In this document: one piece after another, positions 1 through 9,469 of the stretch
How positions within the stretch are numbered: the first letter of the stretch is position 1
Layout: the number at the start of each line of letters is the position of its first letter
Source of the DNA: Mycobacterium fragae
Lineage (GTDB): Bacteria; Actinomycetota; Actinomycetes; Mycobacteriales; Mycobacteriaceae
Length of the DNA stretch: 64,000 bases
Assembly (NCBI RefSeq): GCF_002102185.1
Contig: NZ_LQOW01000002.1
Location: 1-64,000, forward strand
Direction of reading: 5' to 3'
Program-made: the position numbers and the translations under genes
Notes under the pieces: generated by a model
What the model was told of the DNA's origin: nothing
Databases searched by the model: none
The model's input: only the letters and a program-made list of their open reading frames with translations

Positions 1-16
1 TCTCCAGCGGCAGACC

Positions 17-51
17 AAAAAGAAAACCCGAACCCTAAACGAGGGTTCGGG
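17..51 (-). terminator. Rho-independent terminator after the tRNA pair
   Basis: A perfect 10-bp stem (CCCGAACCCT at 27-36, AGGGTTCGGG at 42-51) closes a 5-base loop. Read on the minus strand it is followed by a run of T (complement of 17-26). It lies 30 bases beyond the 3' end of tRNA-Glu, so it should end the gltX/tRNA transcript. This is a direct sequence reading. Confidence 0.85.
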
Positions 52-80
52 CTATTCCTATGTCCTGAGACATCACAAAG

Positions 81-153
81 TAGCCCCGATGGGATTCGAA
101 CCCACGCTACCGCCGTGAGAGGGCGGCGTCCTAGGCCGCTAGACGACGGGGCC
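81..153 (-). tRNA. tRNA-Glu (anticodon CTC)
   Basis: The minus-strand cloverleaf has a 7-bp acceptor stem (GGCCCCG with CGGGGCT, a G-U pair at the first position), a GGTTCGAATCC T-arm and anticodon CTC in a stem of CCGCC/GGCGG. CCA is not encoded. It supplies glutamate for decoding GAG and is a substrate of the adjacent GluRS gene. The length is 73 nt. Confidence 0.95.
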
Positions 154-225
154 AGAACCGATCCGAGCTGCCAGCATAGCTCACAGAGGTATGCCCACCT
201 AATTGCTTGCGGTGGGCAAACTTTG

Positions 226-297
226 CTGGGGTACCAGGACTCGAACCTAGAACGGCTGAACCAGAATCAGCTGTGTTGCCAATTACACCATACCCCA
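226..297 (-). tRNA. tRNA-Gln (anticodon CTG)
   Basis: The minus-strand cloverleaf has acceptor stem TGGGGTA/TACCCCA, T-arm GGTTCGAGTCC and anticodon CTG, reading CAG. The length is 72 nt and CCA is not encoded. It sits between gltX and tRNA-Glu. Mycobacteria lack GlnRS, so this tRNA is expected to be charged with Glu by the neighbouring GltX and then amidated by GatCAB, whose genes are also in this window. Confidence 0.95.
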
Positions 298-394
298 TTG
301 GCTGGCTAAAACAGCTGGTCAGACAGGGTGAGCCCGCTGCTGCCAGCTGCCCGAGGGCCGACGTGCAGACTACCAAAGATCCGCACCACCATGC

Positions 395-1855
395 TCACGG
401 CTGCCAGTTCCTGGCCGCCCGCAGCCGCTGCAGACTGCGCTCGCGTCCGAGCAGCTCCAGTGATTCGAACAACGGCGGGCTGACGGATGATCCCGTAACC
501 GCGACCCGAATCGGGCCGAAGGCCTTGCGTGGTTTGAGCCCGAGGCCGTCGAGCAGTGCGGCTTTGAGGGCAGCCTCGATATCGGCCACCGCCCACTCGG
601 CCAAGCCATCCAGCGCCGCGACGGCGGCATCGAGCACGCCGCCGCCTTCCGCACCCAGCTCCTTGGCGGCGGCCTTTGGGTCGATCGTGTACTCGTCGTC
701 GTTGAGAAACTTCAGCAGACCCCACGCGTCACCCAGCACGACGATGCGCGTCTGCACGAGTCGGGCCGCCGCCCCGAACTGCGTGTCGTCAAGCCCGATG
801 CGATGGCCGTGCGCATCGAAGTAATCCCGCAATCTGGCGGTGAAATCCTCGGCGTCGAGGAGCCGGATGTGCTCAGCGTTGATCGCGTCTGCCTTCTTCT
901 GGTCGAACCTGGCGGGGTTGGCGTTGACGTCGACGACATCGAACGCCGCCACCATCTCCTCGAGACTGAACACGTCGCGGTCGCCGGCAATCGACCAGCC
1001 CAGCAACGCAAGGTAATTCAGCAGCCCTTCGGGGATAAAGCCCCGGTCGCGGTGGGCGAAAAGATTCGACTGCGGGTCACGCTTCGACAGCTTCTTTGTG
1101 CCTTCACCCAATACCGTTGGCAGATGGGCGAATTCCGGCACACGCTCAGCCACGCCGATGCGGATCAGCGCCTGATACAACGCGATCTGACGCGGAGTCG
1201 ACGGCAGCAGGTCCTCACCGCGCAGTACGTGGGTGATCTTCATGAGCGCATCGTCGACCGGGTTGACCAAGGTGTACAACGGATCTCCGCTTGCCCGGGT
1301 CAACGCGAAATCGGGCACGGCCCCCGCTGCGAACGCGGTCGGCCCGCGCACCAGATCGTCCCAGCCGAGTTCGGTGTCGGGCATCCGTAACCGCACCACG
1401 GGGATTCGACCCTCGGCCAGGTACGCGGCCCGCTGCTCGGCGGTCAGATCACGGTCGAAGTTGTCGTAGCCCAGTTTGGGACTGCGGCCGGCCGCGAGGT
1501 GGCGCGCCTCGACCTCTTGGGCCGTCGAAAAGGCCTGGTACGCCTCGCCCGCGGCAAGCAGCCGATCCACCACGTCGCGGTAAATGTCGCTGCGCTGCGA
1601 TTGGCGGTATGGGCCGTACGGGCCGCCCACCTCGGGGCCCTCGTCCCAGTTCAGTCCCAGCCAGCGCAGCGCATCGAGCAGCGCGAGATAGCTTTCCTCG
1701 CTGTCACGTTCGGGATCGGTGTCTTCCACCCGGAAAACAAAAGTCCCGCCGGTGTGCCGGGCATAGGCCCAGTTGAACAGTGCGGTGCGGATCAATCCGA
1801 CGTGCGGTACGCCGGTTGGCGACGGACAGAACCTGACCCGAACGTCACTAGTCAC
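395..1855 (-). CDS. gltX: Glutamyl-tRNA synthetase (non-discriminating GluRS)
   Basis: Class I aminoacyl-tRNA synthetase of 486 aa, close to the mycobacterial size. It attaches glutamate to tRNA-Glu and, as expected for organisms without GlnRS, to tRNA-Gln. The HIGH-like motif is PHVGL in [12 protein letters not shown] (residues 10-21). The KMSKS-like motif is KLSKRD (255-260). The C-terminal helical anticodon-binding region follows. The GTG start at 1855 overlaps the stop of the upstream FAH gene by GTGA, so the two are translationally coupled. The tRNA-Gln and tRNA-Glu genes lie directly downstream on the same strand and share a terminator. The non-discriminating assignment is inferred from lineage, not from a residue I could check. 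Confidence 0.97.
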   Translation of the reverse strand: MTSDVRVRFCPSPTGVPHVGLIRTALFNWAYARHTGGTFVFRVEDTDPERDSEESYLALLDALRWLGLNWDEGPEVGGPYGPYRQSQRSDIYRDVVDRLLAAGEAYQAFSTAQEVEARHLAAGRSPKLGYDNFDRDLTAEQRAAYLAEGRIPVVRLRMPDTELGWDDLVRGPTAFAAGAVPDFALTRASGDPLYTLVNPVDDALMKITHVLRGEDLLPSTPRQIALYQALIRIGVAERVPEFAHLPTVLGEGTKKLSKRDPQSNLFAHRDRGFIPEGLLNYLALLGWSIAGDRDVFSLEEMVAAFDVVDVNANPARFDQKKADAINAEHIRLLDAEDFTARLRDYFDAHGHRIGLDDTQFGAAARLVQTRIVVLGDAWGLLKFLNDDEYTIDPKAAAKELGAEGGGVLDAAVAALDGLAEWAVADIEAALKAALLDGLGLKPRKAFGPIRVAVTGSSVSPPLFESLELLGRERSLQRLRAARNWQP

Positions 1856-2640
1856 GACTTTCCTTTGCGGACAACGGGATTGGTCAATGTGCCGATTCCC
1901 TCGACGGTGACGCTGACGGTGTCGCCGTCATCGATCGGTCCGACGCCTTCGGGTGTGCCGGTGAGAATGAGATCACCCGGCAGCAGGGTCATCACCGCGG
2001 AGATCCATTCCACGATCGCACCGACATCGTGAATCATCGACGACGTGCGGCTGCGTTGTTTGACTTCGCCGTTGACGTCGGTGCGCAGCTCCAGGTCGGC
2101 CGGGTCGACGTCGGTGACGATCCACGGTCCGACCGGGCAGAAGGTGTCGTGGCCCTTCGCGCGTGTCCACTGCCCGTCGGAGCGTTGTTGATCGCGGGCA
2201 GTCACGTCGTTGGCGATGGTGTAGCCCAGGATGCTCCCGGCGGCCTGGTCGGCGGTGACGTCCTTGCAGGGCCGACTGATGACCGCCGCGAGCTCACCCT
2301 CGAAATGCACCGGCGATGCGTTGGCCGGCAACCGAATCGGCACATTCGGCCCGATGATCGCGGTATTGGGTTTGAGGAAGATCACCGGGTCGGCTGCCGC
2401 CGAGCCCTTGTCGCCGCCCATCTCGGCGATGTGCGCCGCGTAGTTCTTTCCGACGCAGACCACCTTGCTGGCCAGCATCGGGGCCAGTAATCGGACATCG
2501 GCGAGCGGCCAGGAGCGGCCGGTGAAGGTCGGTGTGCCGAACGGGTGCTCGGCGATCTCCCGAGCAGTCATCTCACCGGGCACACCTTCGATGCTGACGA
2601 ACGCAACGCCGTCGGGGCTGGCGATTCGGCCAAGGCGCAT
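1852..2640 (-). CDS. Fumarylacetoacetate hydrolase (FAH) family protein, Rv2993c-like
   Basis: A 262-aa FAH-superfamily enzyme. These metal-dependent proteins cleave or isomerise acylpyruvate-type compounds, and oxaloacetate decarboxylase or hydroxyhepta-dienedioate isomerase activity are both possible. Visible family motifs are [10 protein letters not shown], a FEGELA metal-ligand segment, NDVTARDQQ, and [10 protein letters not shown] near the C terminus. The ATG start at 2640 has a TANNNT box 7 bases upstream and no Shine-Dalgarno, suggesting a leaderless transcript. It is the first gene of the gltX operon and is divergent from ectA with only 35 bases between them. The substrate cannot be decided from sequence. 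Confidence 0.9.
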   Translation of the reverse strand: MRLGRIASPDGVAFVSIEGVPGEMTAREIAEHPFGTPTFTGRSWPLADVRLLAPMLASKVVCVGKNYAAHIAEMGGDKGSAAADPVIFLKPNTAIIGPNVPIRLPANASPVHFEGELAAVISRPCKDVTADQAAGSILGYTIANDVTARDQQRSDGQWTRAKGHDTFCPVGPWIVTDVDPADLELRTDVNGEVKQRSRTSSMIHDVGAIVEWISAVMTLLPGDLILTGTPEGVGPIDDGDTVSVTVEGIGTLTNPVVRKGKS

Positions 2641-2647
2641 TCGCCAG

Positions 2648-2668
2648 AGCCTAATGAATCGGTACCGT
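2648..2668. promoter_or_regulatory. Two divergent leaderless -10 boxes between the FAH gene and ectA
   Basis: On the minus strand TAGGCT (2648-2653) lies 7 bases before the FAH ATG. On the plus strand TACCGT (2663-2668) lies 7 bases before the ectA GTG. Both fit the mycobacterial TANNNT-N7-start leaderless arrangement. The boxes are only 9 bases apart, so two polymerases could not bind at once. The pattern is seen; the promoter function is inferred. Confidence 0.55.
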
Positions 2669-2675
2669 CGTCGCG

Positions 2676-3197
2676 GTGACCGATATCGCCAACCTCGATC
2701 TTCGAGCTCCCACGGTGACCGACGGGCCGGCGCTGTGGCGAATGGCCGCAGACAGCAAAGCGCTCGACGTCAATTCGCCATACGCCTACCTGCTGTGGTG
2801 TCGGGATTTCGCCGAGACGTCCGTGATCGCGCAGGTCGACCAACGTCCGGCCGGGTTCGTCACCGGCTATCTGCGTCCCGACGAGCCGACCACGGTGTTG
2901 ATGTGGCAGGTGGCTGTCGACACCGCGCACCGCGCCGCCGGGATAGCAGGCCGCATGCTCGACCACCTGACCCATCGCCTGCTCTCTGCGGGCGTTACGC
3001 ACGTGGAGGCGTCGACCACCCCCGACAACATCGCCAGCCAGCGGCTGTTCGGTACCTTCGCGCGGCGCTGGCACGCTCCTCTCGAGCGTCACGAACTCTT
3101 CGGCAACGAGCTGTTTCCCGACGGCCACGCCTCCGAGGAACTGCTACGAATCGGGCCACTACGAGCCGACTTGAGACGCGCGACGCATTCTCAGTAA
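2676..3197 (+). CDS. ectA: L-2,4-diaminobutyrate N-gamma-acetyltransferase
   Basis: A GNAT-fold acetyltransferase of 173 aa that acetylates 2,4-diaminobutyrate, the second step of ectoine synthesis. EctA hallmarks are visible: LDVNSPYAYLLWCRDF near residues 30-46, an acetyl-CoA-binding segment AHRAAGIAGRML, and TTPDNIASQRLF. The GTG start is chosen because it follows a TANNNT box by 7 bases and there is no room for a longer leader. It begins the ectABCD cluster, with a 204-bp gap before ectB. The identity is strong because ectB, ectC and ectD follow. Confidence 0.93.
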   Translation: MTDIANLDLRAPTVTDGPALWRMAADSKALDVNSPYAYLLWCRDFAETSVIAQVDQRPAGFVTGYLRPDEPTTVLMWQVAVDTAHRAAGIAGRMLDHLTHRLLSAGVTHVEASTTPDNIASQRLFGTFARRWHAPLERHELFGNELFPDGHASEELLRIGPLRADLRRATHSQ

Positions 3198-3364
3198 CGT
3201 AGCCAGGCGCGCGACGCGAGCCCCTACAGACCGTGTCGGGGGCCGTGCGAGCGGGATGATGAGCCGAGCGAGATCGATGAGCGCGATGAGTGTGCCCTGC
3301 TTGGTTCGCTGCTGGTGACCGCCGCAGCACCGGGTGCCCGTCCATGCTGACTCGACTGGTCGTT

Positions 3365-3393
3365 CCGTTTTGTTCTGTGGCACAGACAAACGG
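3365..3393 (+). promoter_or_regulatory. Near-perfect palindrome overlapping the ectB ribosome-binding site
   Basis: CCGTTTTGTTCTGTG (3365-3379) is almost the reverse complement of CACAGACAAACGG (3381-3393). The right arm runs into the Shine-Dalgarno CGGAGG (3391-3396) of ectB, whose ATG is at 3402. It could be an operator or an mRNA hairpin that limits ribosome access. The palindrome is seen; its role is inferred. Confidence 0.5.
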
Positions 3394-3401
3394 AGGAACA
3401 C

Positions 3402-4667
3402 ATGACGATTTTCGACGCGCTTGAATCCGAAGTTCGCAGCTATTGCCGATCGTGGCCGGTGCTGTTCGACCGGGCATCGGGCTGCCACATGTGGGATGTC
3501 GATGGGCGGCAGTATCTGGACTTCTTCGCTGGTGCGGGCGCGCTCAACTACGGCCACAATCATCCAGACCTCAAGGCGGCACTGCTGGATTACCTGACCG
3601 CTGACCGAGTGGTGCACAGCCTCGACATGAGCACCGTCGCAAAGGCCGCGTTCCTGGAGCGCTTCGACGAGGTGATCCTGAAGCCGCGAGGACTCGACTA
3701 CAAAGTTCAGTTCCCCGGACCGACCGGCGCCAACTCGGTGGAGTCGGCATTGAAGCTGGCGCGCAAGGTCACCGGCCGGGAGAGTGTGATCAGTTTCACC
3801 AATGCCTTTCACGGCATGACGCTGGGCGCGCTGTCCGTCACCGGTAATTCGATGAAGAGGGGCGGCGCCGGCATCCCGTTGGTGCACGCCACCCCGATGC
3901 CCTACGACAACTACCTGGACGGCGCGCTGCCCGATTTCATGTGGTTCGAACGGCTGCTGGAAGACAACGGCAGTGGCCTCAACGAGCCGGCCGCCGTGAT
4001 CGTCGAGACCGTGCAAGGCGAGGGCGGGATCAACGTGGCGCGCCTGGAATGGCTGCAGGGACTGGCCGAGCTGTGCCGCCGTCACGGCCTGCTGTTGATC
4101 GTCGACGACGTCCAAATGGGTTGCGGTCGAACCGGACCGTTCTTCAGCTTCGAGGCGGCCGGCATCGTTCCCGATATCGTCTGCTTGTCCAAGTCGATCA
4201 GCGGCTACGGCCTGCCGATGGCTCTCACTTTGTTCCGGCCCGAACTCGACCAGTGGGAGCCGGGTGAGCACAACGGCACCTTCCGTGGACACAACCCAGC
4301 GTTCGTCACCGCCACCGCCGCGCTCCAGTTCTGGACCGACAACCGGCTGGAGAAGGACGTGGTTCGCAAGGGCGAAGACGTCGAACGGGTGTTGACCGAC
4401 ATCGTCGGCGCGGTGGAGGGAGCCGAGGTCAGGGGCCGGGGACTGGCCCGCGGCGTGGCCTTCGAGAAACCCGAGTTAGCCACCGCGATATGCCGGGAAG
4501 CATTCGATCGCGGGTTGCTGATGGAGACGTCGGGCGCCAAAAGCGAAGTGGTCAAGCTGATGCCGCCACTGGTGATTGACGACGACGAACTCGCTCGCGG
4601 CTTGGCGGTGGCGGCCGAATCGATCGAAGCGGCCACCGCCCGCCAACTGATCGGGAGCGCGCAATGA
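3402..4667 (+). CDS. ectB: L-2,4-diaminobutyrate--2-oxoglutarate transaminase
   Basis: A class III PLP-dependent aminotransferase of 421 aa. It converts aspartate-4-semialdehyde plus glutamate to 2,4-diaminobutyrate, the first step of ectoine synthesis. Visible features are the PLP-site Asp in [13 protein letters not shown] (about residue 235) and the Schiff-base Lys264 in [10 protein letters not shown]. The substrate-loop region [16 protein letters not shown] is typical of EctB. A strong Shine-Dalgarno (GGAGG at 3392-3396) supports the ATG at 3402. Its stop overlaps the ectC start by ATGA. Confidence 0.96.
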   Translation: MTIFDALESEVRSYCRSWPVLFDRASGCHMWDVDGRQYLDFFAGAGALNYGHNHPDLKAALLDYLTADRVVHSLDMSTVAKAAFLERFDEVILKPRGLDYKVQFPGPTGANSVESALKLARKVTGRESVISFTNAFHGMTLGALSVTGNSMKRGGAGIPLVHATPMPYDNYLDGALPDFMWFERLLEDNGSGLNEPAAVIVETVQGEGGINVARLEWLQGLAELCRRHGLLLIVDDVQMGCGRTGPFFSFEAAGIVPDIVCLSKSISGYGLPMALTLFRPELDQWEPGEHNGTFRGHNPAFVTATAALQFWTDNRLEKDVVRKGEDVERVLTDIVGAVEGAEVRGRGLARGVAFEKPELATAICREAFDRGLLMETSGAKSEVVKLMPPLVIDDDELARGLAVAAESIEAATARQLIGSAQ

Positions 4668-5065
4668 TCGTTCGTACCCTCACTGAGATCGAGGGCACCG
4701 ACCGCGACGTCGAAGCCGCCACCTGGCGCAGCCGACGGCTGTTGTTGGCCCGCGACGGCCAGCCGTTTTCGTTGCACGACACCGTCCTTGCCGCCAACAC
4801 CGAGACTGCGATGTGGTACGCCCACCACGTCGAGGCGGTGTACTGCATCGACGGCGAAGGCGAGCTCGTGAACGACGAGACCGGCGAGACGCATCCACTG
4901 CGCAACGGAACGCTCTACCTGCTCGACGGCCACGAGCGCCACCGGGTGCGGGCCCATACCGACTTGCGAACCGTGTGTGTGTTCACCCCGCCTGTTACCG
5001 GCCGTGAGGTGCACGACGACGACGGCGCATACCCGTTGGTCACGGAGGGTGAGCAAGCACCGTGA
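4664..5065 (+). CDS. ectC: L-ectoine synthase
   Basis: A cupin-fold enzyme of 133 aa that cyclises N-gamma-acetyl-diaminobutyrate to ectoine in the cytoplasm. Residues matching the iron ligands known in this family are present: Glu57 ([15 protein letters not shown]), Tyr85 (GTLYLLDGH) and His93 (ERHRV). The length is normal for EctC. The ATG start overlaps the ectB stop (ATGA), and its own stop overlaps the ectD GTG (GTGA), so ectB, ectC and ectD are translationally coupled. Confidence 0.96.
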   Translation: MIVRTLTEIEGTDRDVEAATWRSRRLLLARDGQPFSLHDTVLAANTETAMWYAHHVEAVYCIDGEGELVNDETGETHPLRNGTLYLLDGHERHRVRAHTDLRTVCVFTPPVTGREVHDDDGAYPLVTEGEQAP

Positions 5066-5952
5066 CTGCCACCATGACAGACCGCTACCCGACCAGGAAC
5101 ACCTCCAAAAGCGACATGATGCCGCGCCCCGATCCGGTGGTGTGGACCAGCGACCGGTGCAGGGGCCCACTCGACCGGCATGCCGTCGACCGCTTCGAGA
5201 CCGACGGCTTCCTGGCCGTCGATCAACTTCTCGACCCCGACGTCGTCGCCGACCTGTGTGCCGAGCCGCAAGCGCTGTTGAGCAACCCGGCGCTGGCCGA
5301 CGACGAACGCTCCGTGCTCGAACCCGGCAGCCGGGAGATCCGCTCGATCTTCGAGGTCCACACAATAAGCCCGGTGTTCGCCGCGCTGGTCGCCGATCCC
5401 AGGCTGGTCGGCCCGGTCCGCCAGCTGCTCGGCTCCGACGTGTACGTGCACCAGAGCAGGATCAACTTCAAACCGGGCTTCAGCGGCGAGGGCTTCTACT
5501 GGCACTCCGACTTTGAAACCTGGCACGCCGAAGACGGCATGCCCGCGCCCCGGGCGGTCAGCGTCTCGATAGCGCTCACGGAAAACCGTGACTACAACGG
5601 GTCGCTGATGATCATGCCCGGCTCTCATCGGTGGTTTGTGCCCTGCCCGGGCGAGACGCCGGCCGACCACTATCGCTCGTCGCTGCGCCGCCAGGAGATC
5701 GGCACCCCGGACAAGGACAGCCTTGGCCGGTTGGCCGCGGAGAGGGGCATCCGCCAGTTCACCGGTCCGGCGGGTTCGGCGGTGTTCTTCGACAGCAACG
5801 CCATGCACGGATCGAACAGCAACATCACCCCGTATCCCCGCTCGAACGTGTTCATCGTCTATAACAGCGTCGAGAACACGCCCGTCGAACCATTCGGAGC
5901 TCCGGCGCGTCGGCCCGCATTCATCGCCAGCCGTCAGTTCGACCCGGTCTGA
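5062..5952 (+). CDS. ectD: Ectoine 5-hydroxylase
   Basis: A non-heme Fe(II)/2-oxoglutarate dioxygenase of 296 aa that converts ectoine to 5-hydroxyectoine. The EctD signature [17 protein letters not shown] is present. The iron triad is His148 and Asp150 (WHSD) plus His249 (SNAMHG), and Arg260 in TPYPRSN probably binds 2-oxoglutarate. The GTG start at 5062 overlaps the ectC stop. An ATG 12 bases downstream is an alternative. EctD shows that the organism makes hydroxyectoine as well as ectoine. Confidence 0.95.
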   Translation: MTATMTDRYPTRNTSKSDMMPRPDPVVWTSDRCRGPLDRHAVDRFETDGFLAVDQLLDPDVVADLCAEPQALLSNPALADDERSVLEPGSREIRSIFEVHTISPVFAALVADPRLVGPVRQLLGSDVYVHQSRINFKPGFSGEGFYWHSDFETWHAEDGMPAPRAVSVSIALTENRDYNGSLMIMPGSHRWFVPCPGETPADHYRSSLRRQEIGTPDKDSLGRLAAERGIRQFTGPAGSAVFFDSNAMHGSNSNITPYPRSNVFIVYNSVENTPVEPFGAPARRPAFIASRQFDPV

Positions 5953-5992
5953 GCTGCGGACGAATCTCGTTGCGGCGCAGTCCTGTGGAACC

Positions 5993-7222
5993 ATGGACAA
6001 AGTGGCCGCCGCGGAAATGGTATCGATCAGCAGCACGCGGCGCTGGTCGTTGCTCGTCATCTCGCTGACCGCGACGTTGTGCGCAACCGTCTTCGTCAAC
6101 GGAATCGCGTTTCTCATCCCGGCGCTCGACGCCGAGCGCGGTATCAACCTCGCCGAGGCCGGTCTGCTGTCGTCGATGCCCAGCCTGGGCACCGTCGTCA
6201 CTTTGATCGCCTGGGGCTACCTGCTGGACTTCGTCGGCGAGCGGATCGTGCTCGGGGTGGGCCTGGCGCTGACCTCGGCGGCGGCCTTCGCCGCGGCCTC
6301 GGTGCACTCCATGCTGGCGGTCGGGACGTTTCTGTTCGTCGGCGGCATGGCCGCCGCGAGCGCCAACACCGCCAGCGGCCGCCTGGTGACGGGCTGGTTC
6401 CCGCCGGGCCAGCGCGGCCTGGCGATGGGAATCCGCCAGACCGCCCAGCCATTGGGAATCGCGTTGGGCGCCTTGGTACTTCCCGAACTCGGCGAACGCG
6501 ACTTCTCGGTGGCGTTGCTGTTCCCGGCGGCGGTGTGCGCGATGTCCGCGGTCATCAGCGCCGTCGGTGTCCTCGACCCGCCGCGCAACAAAAGGACCGC
6601 AGCCGGCGATGCCGAGCTGGCCAATCCCTATCGCGGAAAGCCGGTGCTGCTGCGAATCCACCTCGCATCGGCGCTGCTGATGGTCCCGCAGACCGTGGTC
6701 TTGACGTTCATGCTGGTCTGGCTGATCCGGGCGCACGGCTGGTCGACGGCGTCGGCCGGCGCCCTGGTGAGCGTCTCCCAGCTGCTCGGCGCCCTGGGCC
6801 GCGTCGCCGCCGGGCGGTGGTCGGACCGAGTCGGCTCGCGGATGCGGCCGATCCGGACGATCGCCGTCGCGGCCGCGCTCGTGATGGCGGGTCTGGCGTT
6901 CACCGACCACCTGCGATCGCCGCTTGCGGTGACGATGATGGTCGTCGCCTCGGTGATCACGGTGCTCGATAACGGGTTGGCGTTCACCGCCATTCCCGAA
7001 TTCGCCGGACCGTTTTGGAGCGGACGTGCGATGGGTGCTCAGAACACCACCCAACGGTTGACCGCGGGCGCCGGGCCGCCGGTCTTCGGTGAGCTGATCG
7101 ACGCGAGCGGTTATCCGCTGGCATTCGCGGTGTGTGCGCTGTTCCCGCTACTGGCAATACCGCTGGTGCCCGTGGGCGCGCGCCCGCGCGGAGAGGATCA
7201 GCCCCAGCGAGCCGACCGGTGA
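5993..7222 (+). CDS. MFS transporter, copy 1, linked to the ect genes
   Basis: Major facilitator protein of about 409 aa with twelve predicted membrane helices. It is clearly paralogous to the next gene: both share LIPALxx[20 protein letters not shown] and [10 protein letters not shown]. The ATG at 5993 is used because the longer open frame upstream overlaps ectD with no membrane character; ATG 6020 is another option. It lies 40 bases after ectD on the same strand, so it may be co-transcribed. Transport of ectoine, hydroxyectoine or a precursor is a context guess only. The second copy corresponds by position to Rv2994 of M. tuberculosis. Confidence 0.85.
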   Translation: MDKVAAAEMVSISSTRRWSLLVISLTATLCATVFVNGIAFLIPALDAERGINLAEAGLLSSMPSLGTVVTLIAWGYLLDFVGERIVLGVGLALTSAAAFAAASVHSMLAVGTFLFVGGMAAASANTASGRLVTGWFPPGQRGLAMGIRQTAQPLGIALGALVLPELGERDFSVALLFPAAVCAMSAVISAVGVLDPPRNKRTAAGDAELANPYRGKPVLLRIHLASALLMVPQTVVLTFMLVWLIRAHGWSTASAGALVSVSQLLGALGRVAAGRWSDRVGSRMRPIRTIAVAAALVMAGLAFTDHLRSPLAVTMMVVASVITVLDNGLAFTAIPEFAGPFWSGRAMGAQNTTQRLTAGAGPPVFGELIDASGYPLAFAVCALFPLLAIPLVPVGARPRGEDQPQRADR

Positions 7223-7266
7223 GTTCGTAAATGCCACCCTTGAGATCCGTATGGAAGCATGAGTAA

Positions 7267-8607
7267 ATGGCGTCTGAGTCGATCAGTACGGCGGCACGCT
7301 GGTCGATGGTTGGCATCTCCCTGGCGGTGACGACAAGCGCCTTCGTCTTCATCAACGGTGTCGCGTTCTTGATCCCCGCCCTGGAAAACGAGCGCGGCAC
7401 CCCGCTGGCCGAGGCCGGTTTGCTGTCGTCGATGCCGAGCTTCGGCATGGTGGTGACCCTGATCGCGTGGGGCTACCTGCTGGACCGCGTGGGTGAGCGG
7501 ATCGTGTTGACGGCGGGCTCGGCGCTGACGGCGGCTGCCGCCTATGCCGCGACGACGGTTCACTCCCTGGTGGCGATCGGAGCGTTTCTATTTGTCGGCG
7601 GTATGGCGGCTGCCAGCTGCAACAGCGCAGGCGGCCGGCTGGTGTCCGGTTGGTTTCCGCCGCATCACCGCGGTTTGGCCATGGGTATCCGCCAGACCGC
7701 GCAGCCGATCGGAATTGCGATGGGCGCCTTGGTGATTCCCGAACTCGCCGAACGCGGGCCCGTCGCGGGCCTGATGTTCCCGGCGCTGTTGTGCGCGGTG
7801 TCGGCGGTGGCGAGTGCGCTCGGGGTGACCGACCCGCCGCGCAAGACCCGTGCGACGGCCAGCAAAGAGGAGTTGGCCAACCCGTACCGGGGGTCAAACG
7901 TGCTGCGGCGAATCCATGCGGTTTCGGCGCTGCTGATGGTGCCCCAGACGGTGACCGTGACGTTCATGCTGGTCTGGTTGATCAACGACCACCACTGGTC
8001 GATCACCGCGGCCGGGGCGCTGGTCACGGTTTCGCAGCTGCTCGGGGCCGTCGGCCGCGTCATCGCCGGCCGGTGGTCGGACCGCGTCGGTTCCCGACTG
8101 CGGCCGGTCCGCACCATCTGCATTGTGGGCGGTCTGGTGTTGATGGCCTTGGCGTTCACCGACCGCCTGGGCCCCTCGTATGTCGCCGTGGCCCTGATGG
8201 TCGCGGCGTCGGTGATCGCGGTGCTCGACAACGGGTTGGAATCCACTGCGATCACCGAATACGCCGGGCCGTTTTGGACCGGGCGGGCGCTTGGCCTGCA
8301 GAACACCTATCAGCGGTTGATGGCTGCCGGGGCGCCGGCGGTGTTCGGTGAGCTGATCACCGCGACCGGCTATCCGCTGGGGTTCGCAGTTTGCGCCCTG
8401 TTCCCCCTGCTCGCGGTGCCGGTAGTGCCGGCCGGCGTGCTGCCGCCCGGCCTGGAAACTAGAGCAAGGCTGCAATCCGTTCGCCGGCTTCGCCGGTGGA
8501 GATCGGTTGTGCCCCGCGAGTCGCCAGATGGGTCTCCACCGCCCGATCCACGCGCGCGGCGGCGGCGTCTTCGCCGAGATGGGACAGCAGCAGCGCCACC
8601 GACATGA
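7267..8607 (+). CDS. MFS transporter, copy 2, Rv2994-like
   Basis: Major facilitator family protein of 446 aa, a close tandem paralogue of the preceding gene. By position it is the resident Rv2994 counterpart before leuB. Conserved segments include [34 protein letters not shown] and [13 protein letters not shown] between helices. After the last helix ([15 protein letters not shown], ending near 8450) the frame runs on for about 50 Arg/Pro-rich residues across the 3' end of leuB on the other strand, a 149-base convergent overlap. That tail is absent from copy 1. The substrate is unknown. Confidence 0.85.
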   Translation: MASESISTAARWSMVGISLAVTTSAFVFINGVAFLIPALENERGTPLAEAGLLSSMPSFGMVVTLIAWGYLLDRVGERIVLTAGSALTAAAAYAATTVHSLVAIGAFLFVGGMAAASCNSAGGRLVSGWFPPHHRGLAMGIRQTAQPIGIAMGALVIPELAERGPVAGLMFPALLCAVSAVASALGVTDPPRKTRATASKEELANPYRGSNVLRRIHAVSALLMVPQTVTVTFMLVWLINDHHWSITAAGALVTVSQLLGAVGRVIAGRWSDRVGSRLRPVRTICIVGGLVLMALAFTDRLGPSYVAVALMVAASVIAVLDNGLESTAITEYAGPFWTGRALGLQNTYQRLMAAGAPAVFGELITATGYPLGFAVCALFPLLAVPVVPAGVLPPGLETRARLQSVRRLRRWRSVVPRESPDGSPPPDPRARRRRLRRDGTAAAPPT

Positions 8608-9469
8608 TCGCGGCGGTCGGGTCGGCAATACCCTGGCCGGCGATGTCCGGCGCGCTGCCATGCACGGGCTCGAACATCGACGGGTTGGCCCGGGTCGCGT
8701 CGATATTGCCGCTGGCGGCCAGCCCGATGCCGCCGGTTACGGCGGCTGCCAGGTCGGTGATGATGTCACCGAACAGGTTGTCGGTGACGATGACGTCGAA
8801 ACGGCCCGGGTCGGTGACCAGGTGGATGGTCGCGGCGTCGACGTGCTGGTAGGCCACCTCGACCTCGGGGTACTGCTCGCCGATTTCCTGCACGGTCCGC
8901 CACCACAGAGCCCCGGCGAACGTCAGCACGTTGTTCTTGTGCACCAGCGTCAGGTGTTTGCGCCGCTGCTGGGCGCGTTCGAAGGCGTATTGGACGACTC
9001 GACGGACTCCGAACGCGGTGTTGACGCTGACCTCGGTGGCCACTTCGTTGGCCGTACCGACCCGGATCGCTCCCCCGGTGCCGGTGTAGGGCCCCTCGGT
9101 GCCCTCGCGGACGACGACGAAGTCGATCTCCGGGTTACCGGACAGCGGGCTGCTCACCCCGGGATACAGCCGGGACGGTCGCAGGTTGATGTGATGGTCG
9201 AGCTCGAAGCGCAGCCGAAGCAGCAGCCCCCGCTCGAGCACACCGCTGGGCACGGACGGGTCCCCGATCGCGCCGAGCAAGATCGCGTCGTGCGCCTGCA
9301 ACTCGGTGAGCACCGAGTCGGGCAGCACCTCCCCGGTGGCGTGAAAGCGCCTCGCCCCGAGGTCGTAGCTGGTCTTCTCCACGCCGGGCAGCACCGCATC
9401 GAGAACCTTGACCGCTTCGGCCACCACCTCCGGGCCGATCCCGTCGCCGGCGACGACCGCCAATTTCAC
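8459..9469 (-). CDS. leuB: 3-isopropylmalate dehydrogenase
   Basis: A 336-aa NAD-dependent decarboxylating dehydrogenase of leucine biosynthesis, the length usual for mycobacteria. Motifs seen are [12 protein letters not shown] at the N terminus, [15 protein letters not shown] (substrate arginines) and [13 protein letters not shown] near the C terminus. The GTG start at 9469 overlaps the serA stop (GTGA), so leuB is the second gene of a serA-leuB operon. Its 3' end lies under the C-terminal extension of the convergent MFS gene. Confidence 0.97.
   Translation of the reverse strand: MKLAVVAGDGIGPEVVAEAVKVLDAVLPGVEKTSYDLGARRFHATGEVLPDSVLTELQAHDAILLGAIGDPSVPSGVLERGLLLRLRFELDHHINLRPSRLYPGVSSPLSGNPEIDFVVVREGTEGPYTGTGGAIRVGTANEVATEVSVNTAFGVRRVVQYAFERAQQRRKHLTLVHKNNVLTFAGALWWRTVQEIGEQYPEVEVAYQHVDAATIHLVTDPGRFDVIVTDNLFGDIITDLAAAVTGGIGLAASGNIDATRANPSMFEPVHGSAPDIAGQGIADPTAAIMSVALLLSHLGEDAAAARVDRAVETHLATRGAQPISTGEAGERIAALL

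Noticed and set aside
3159..5365. Large minus-strand frames opposite ectB and ectC (3159-4292 and 4205-5365)
   Set aside because: They lie fully under clear ect genes, have biased shadow composition and no start signals.
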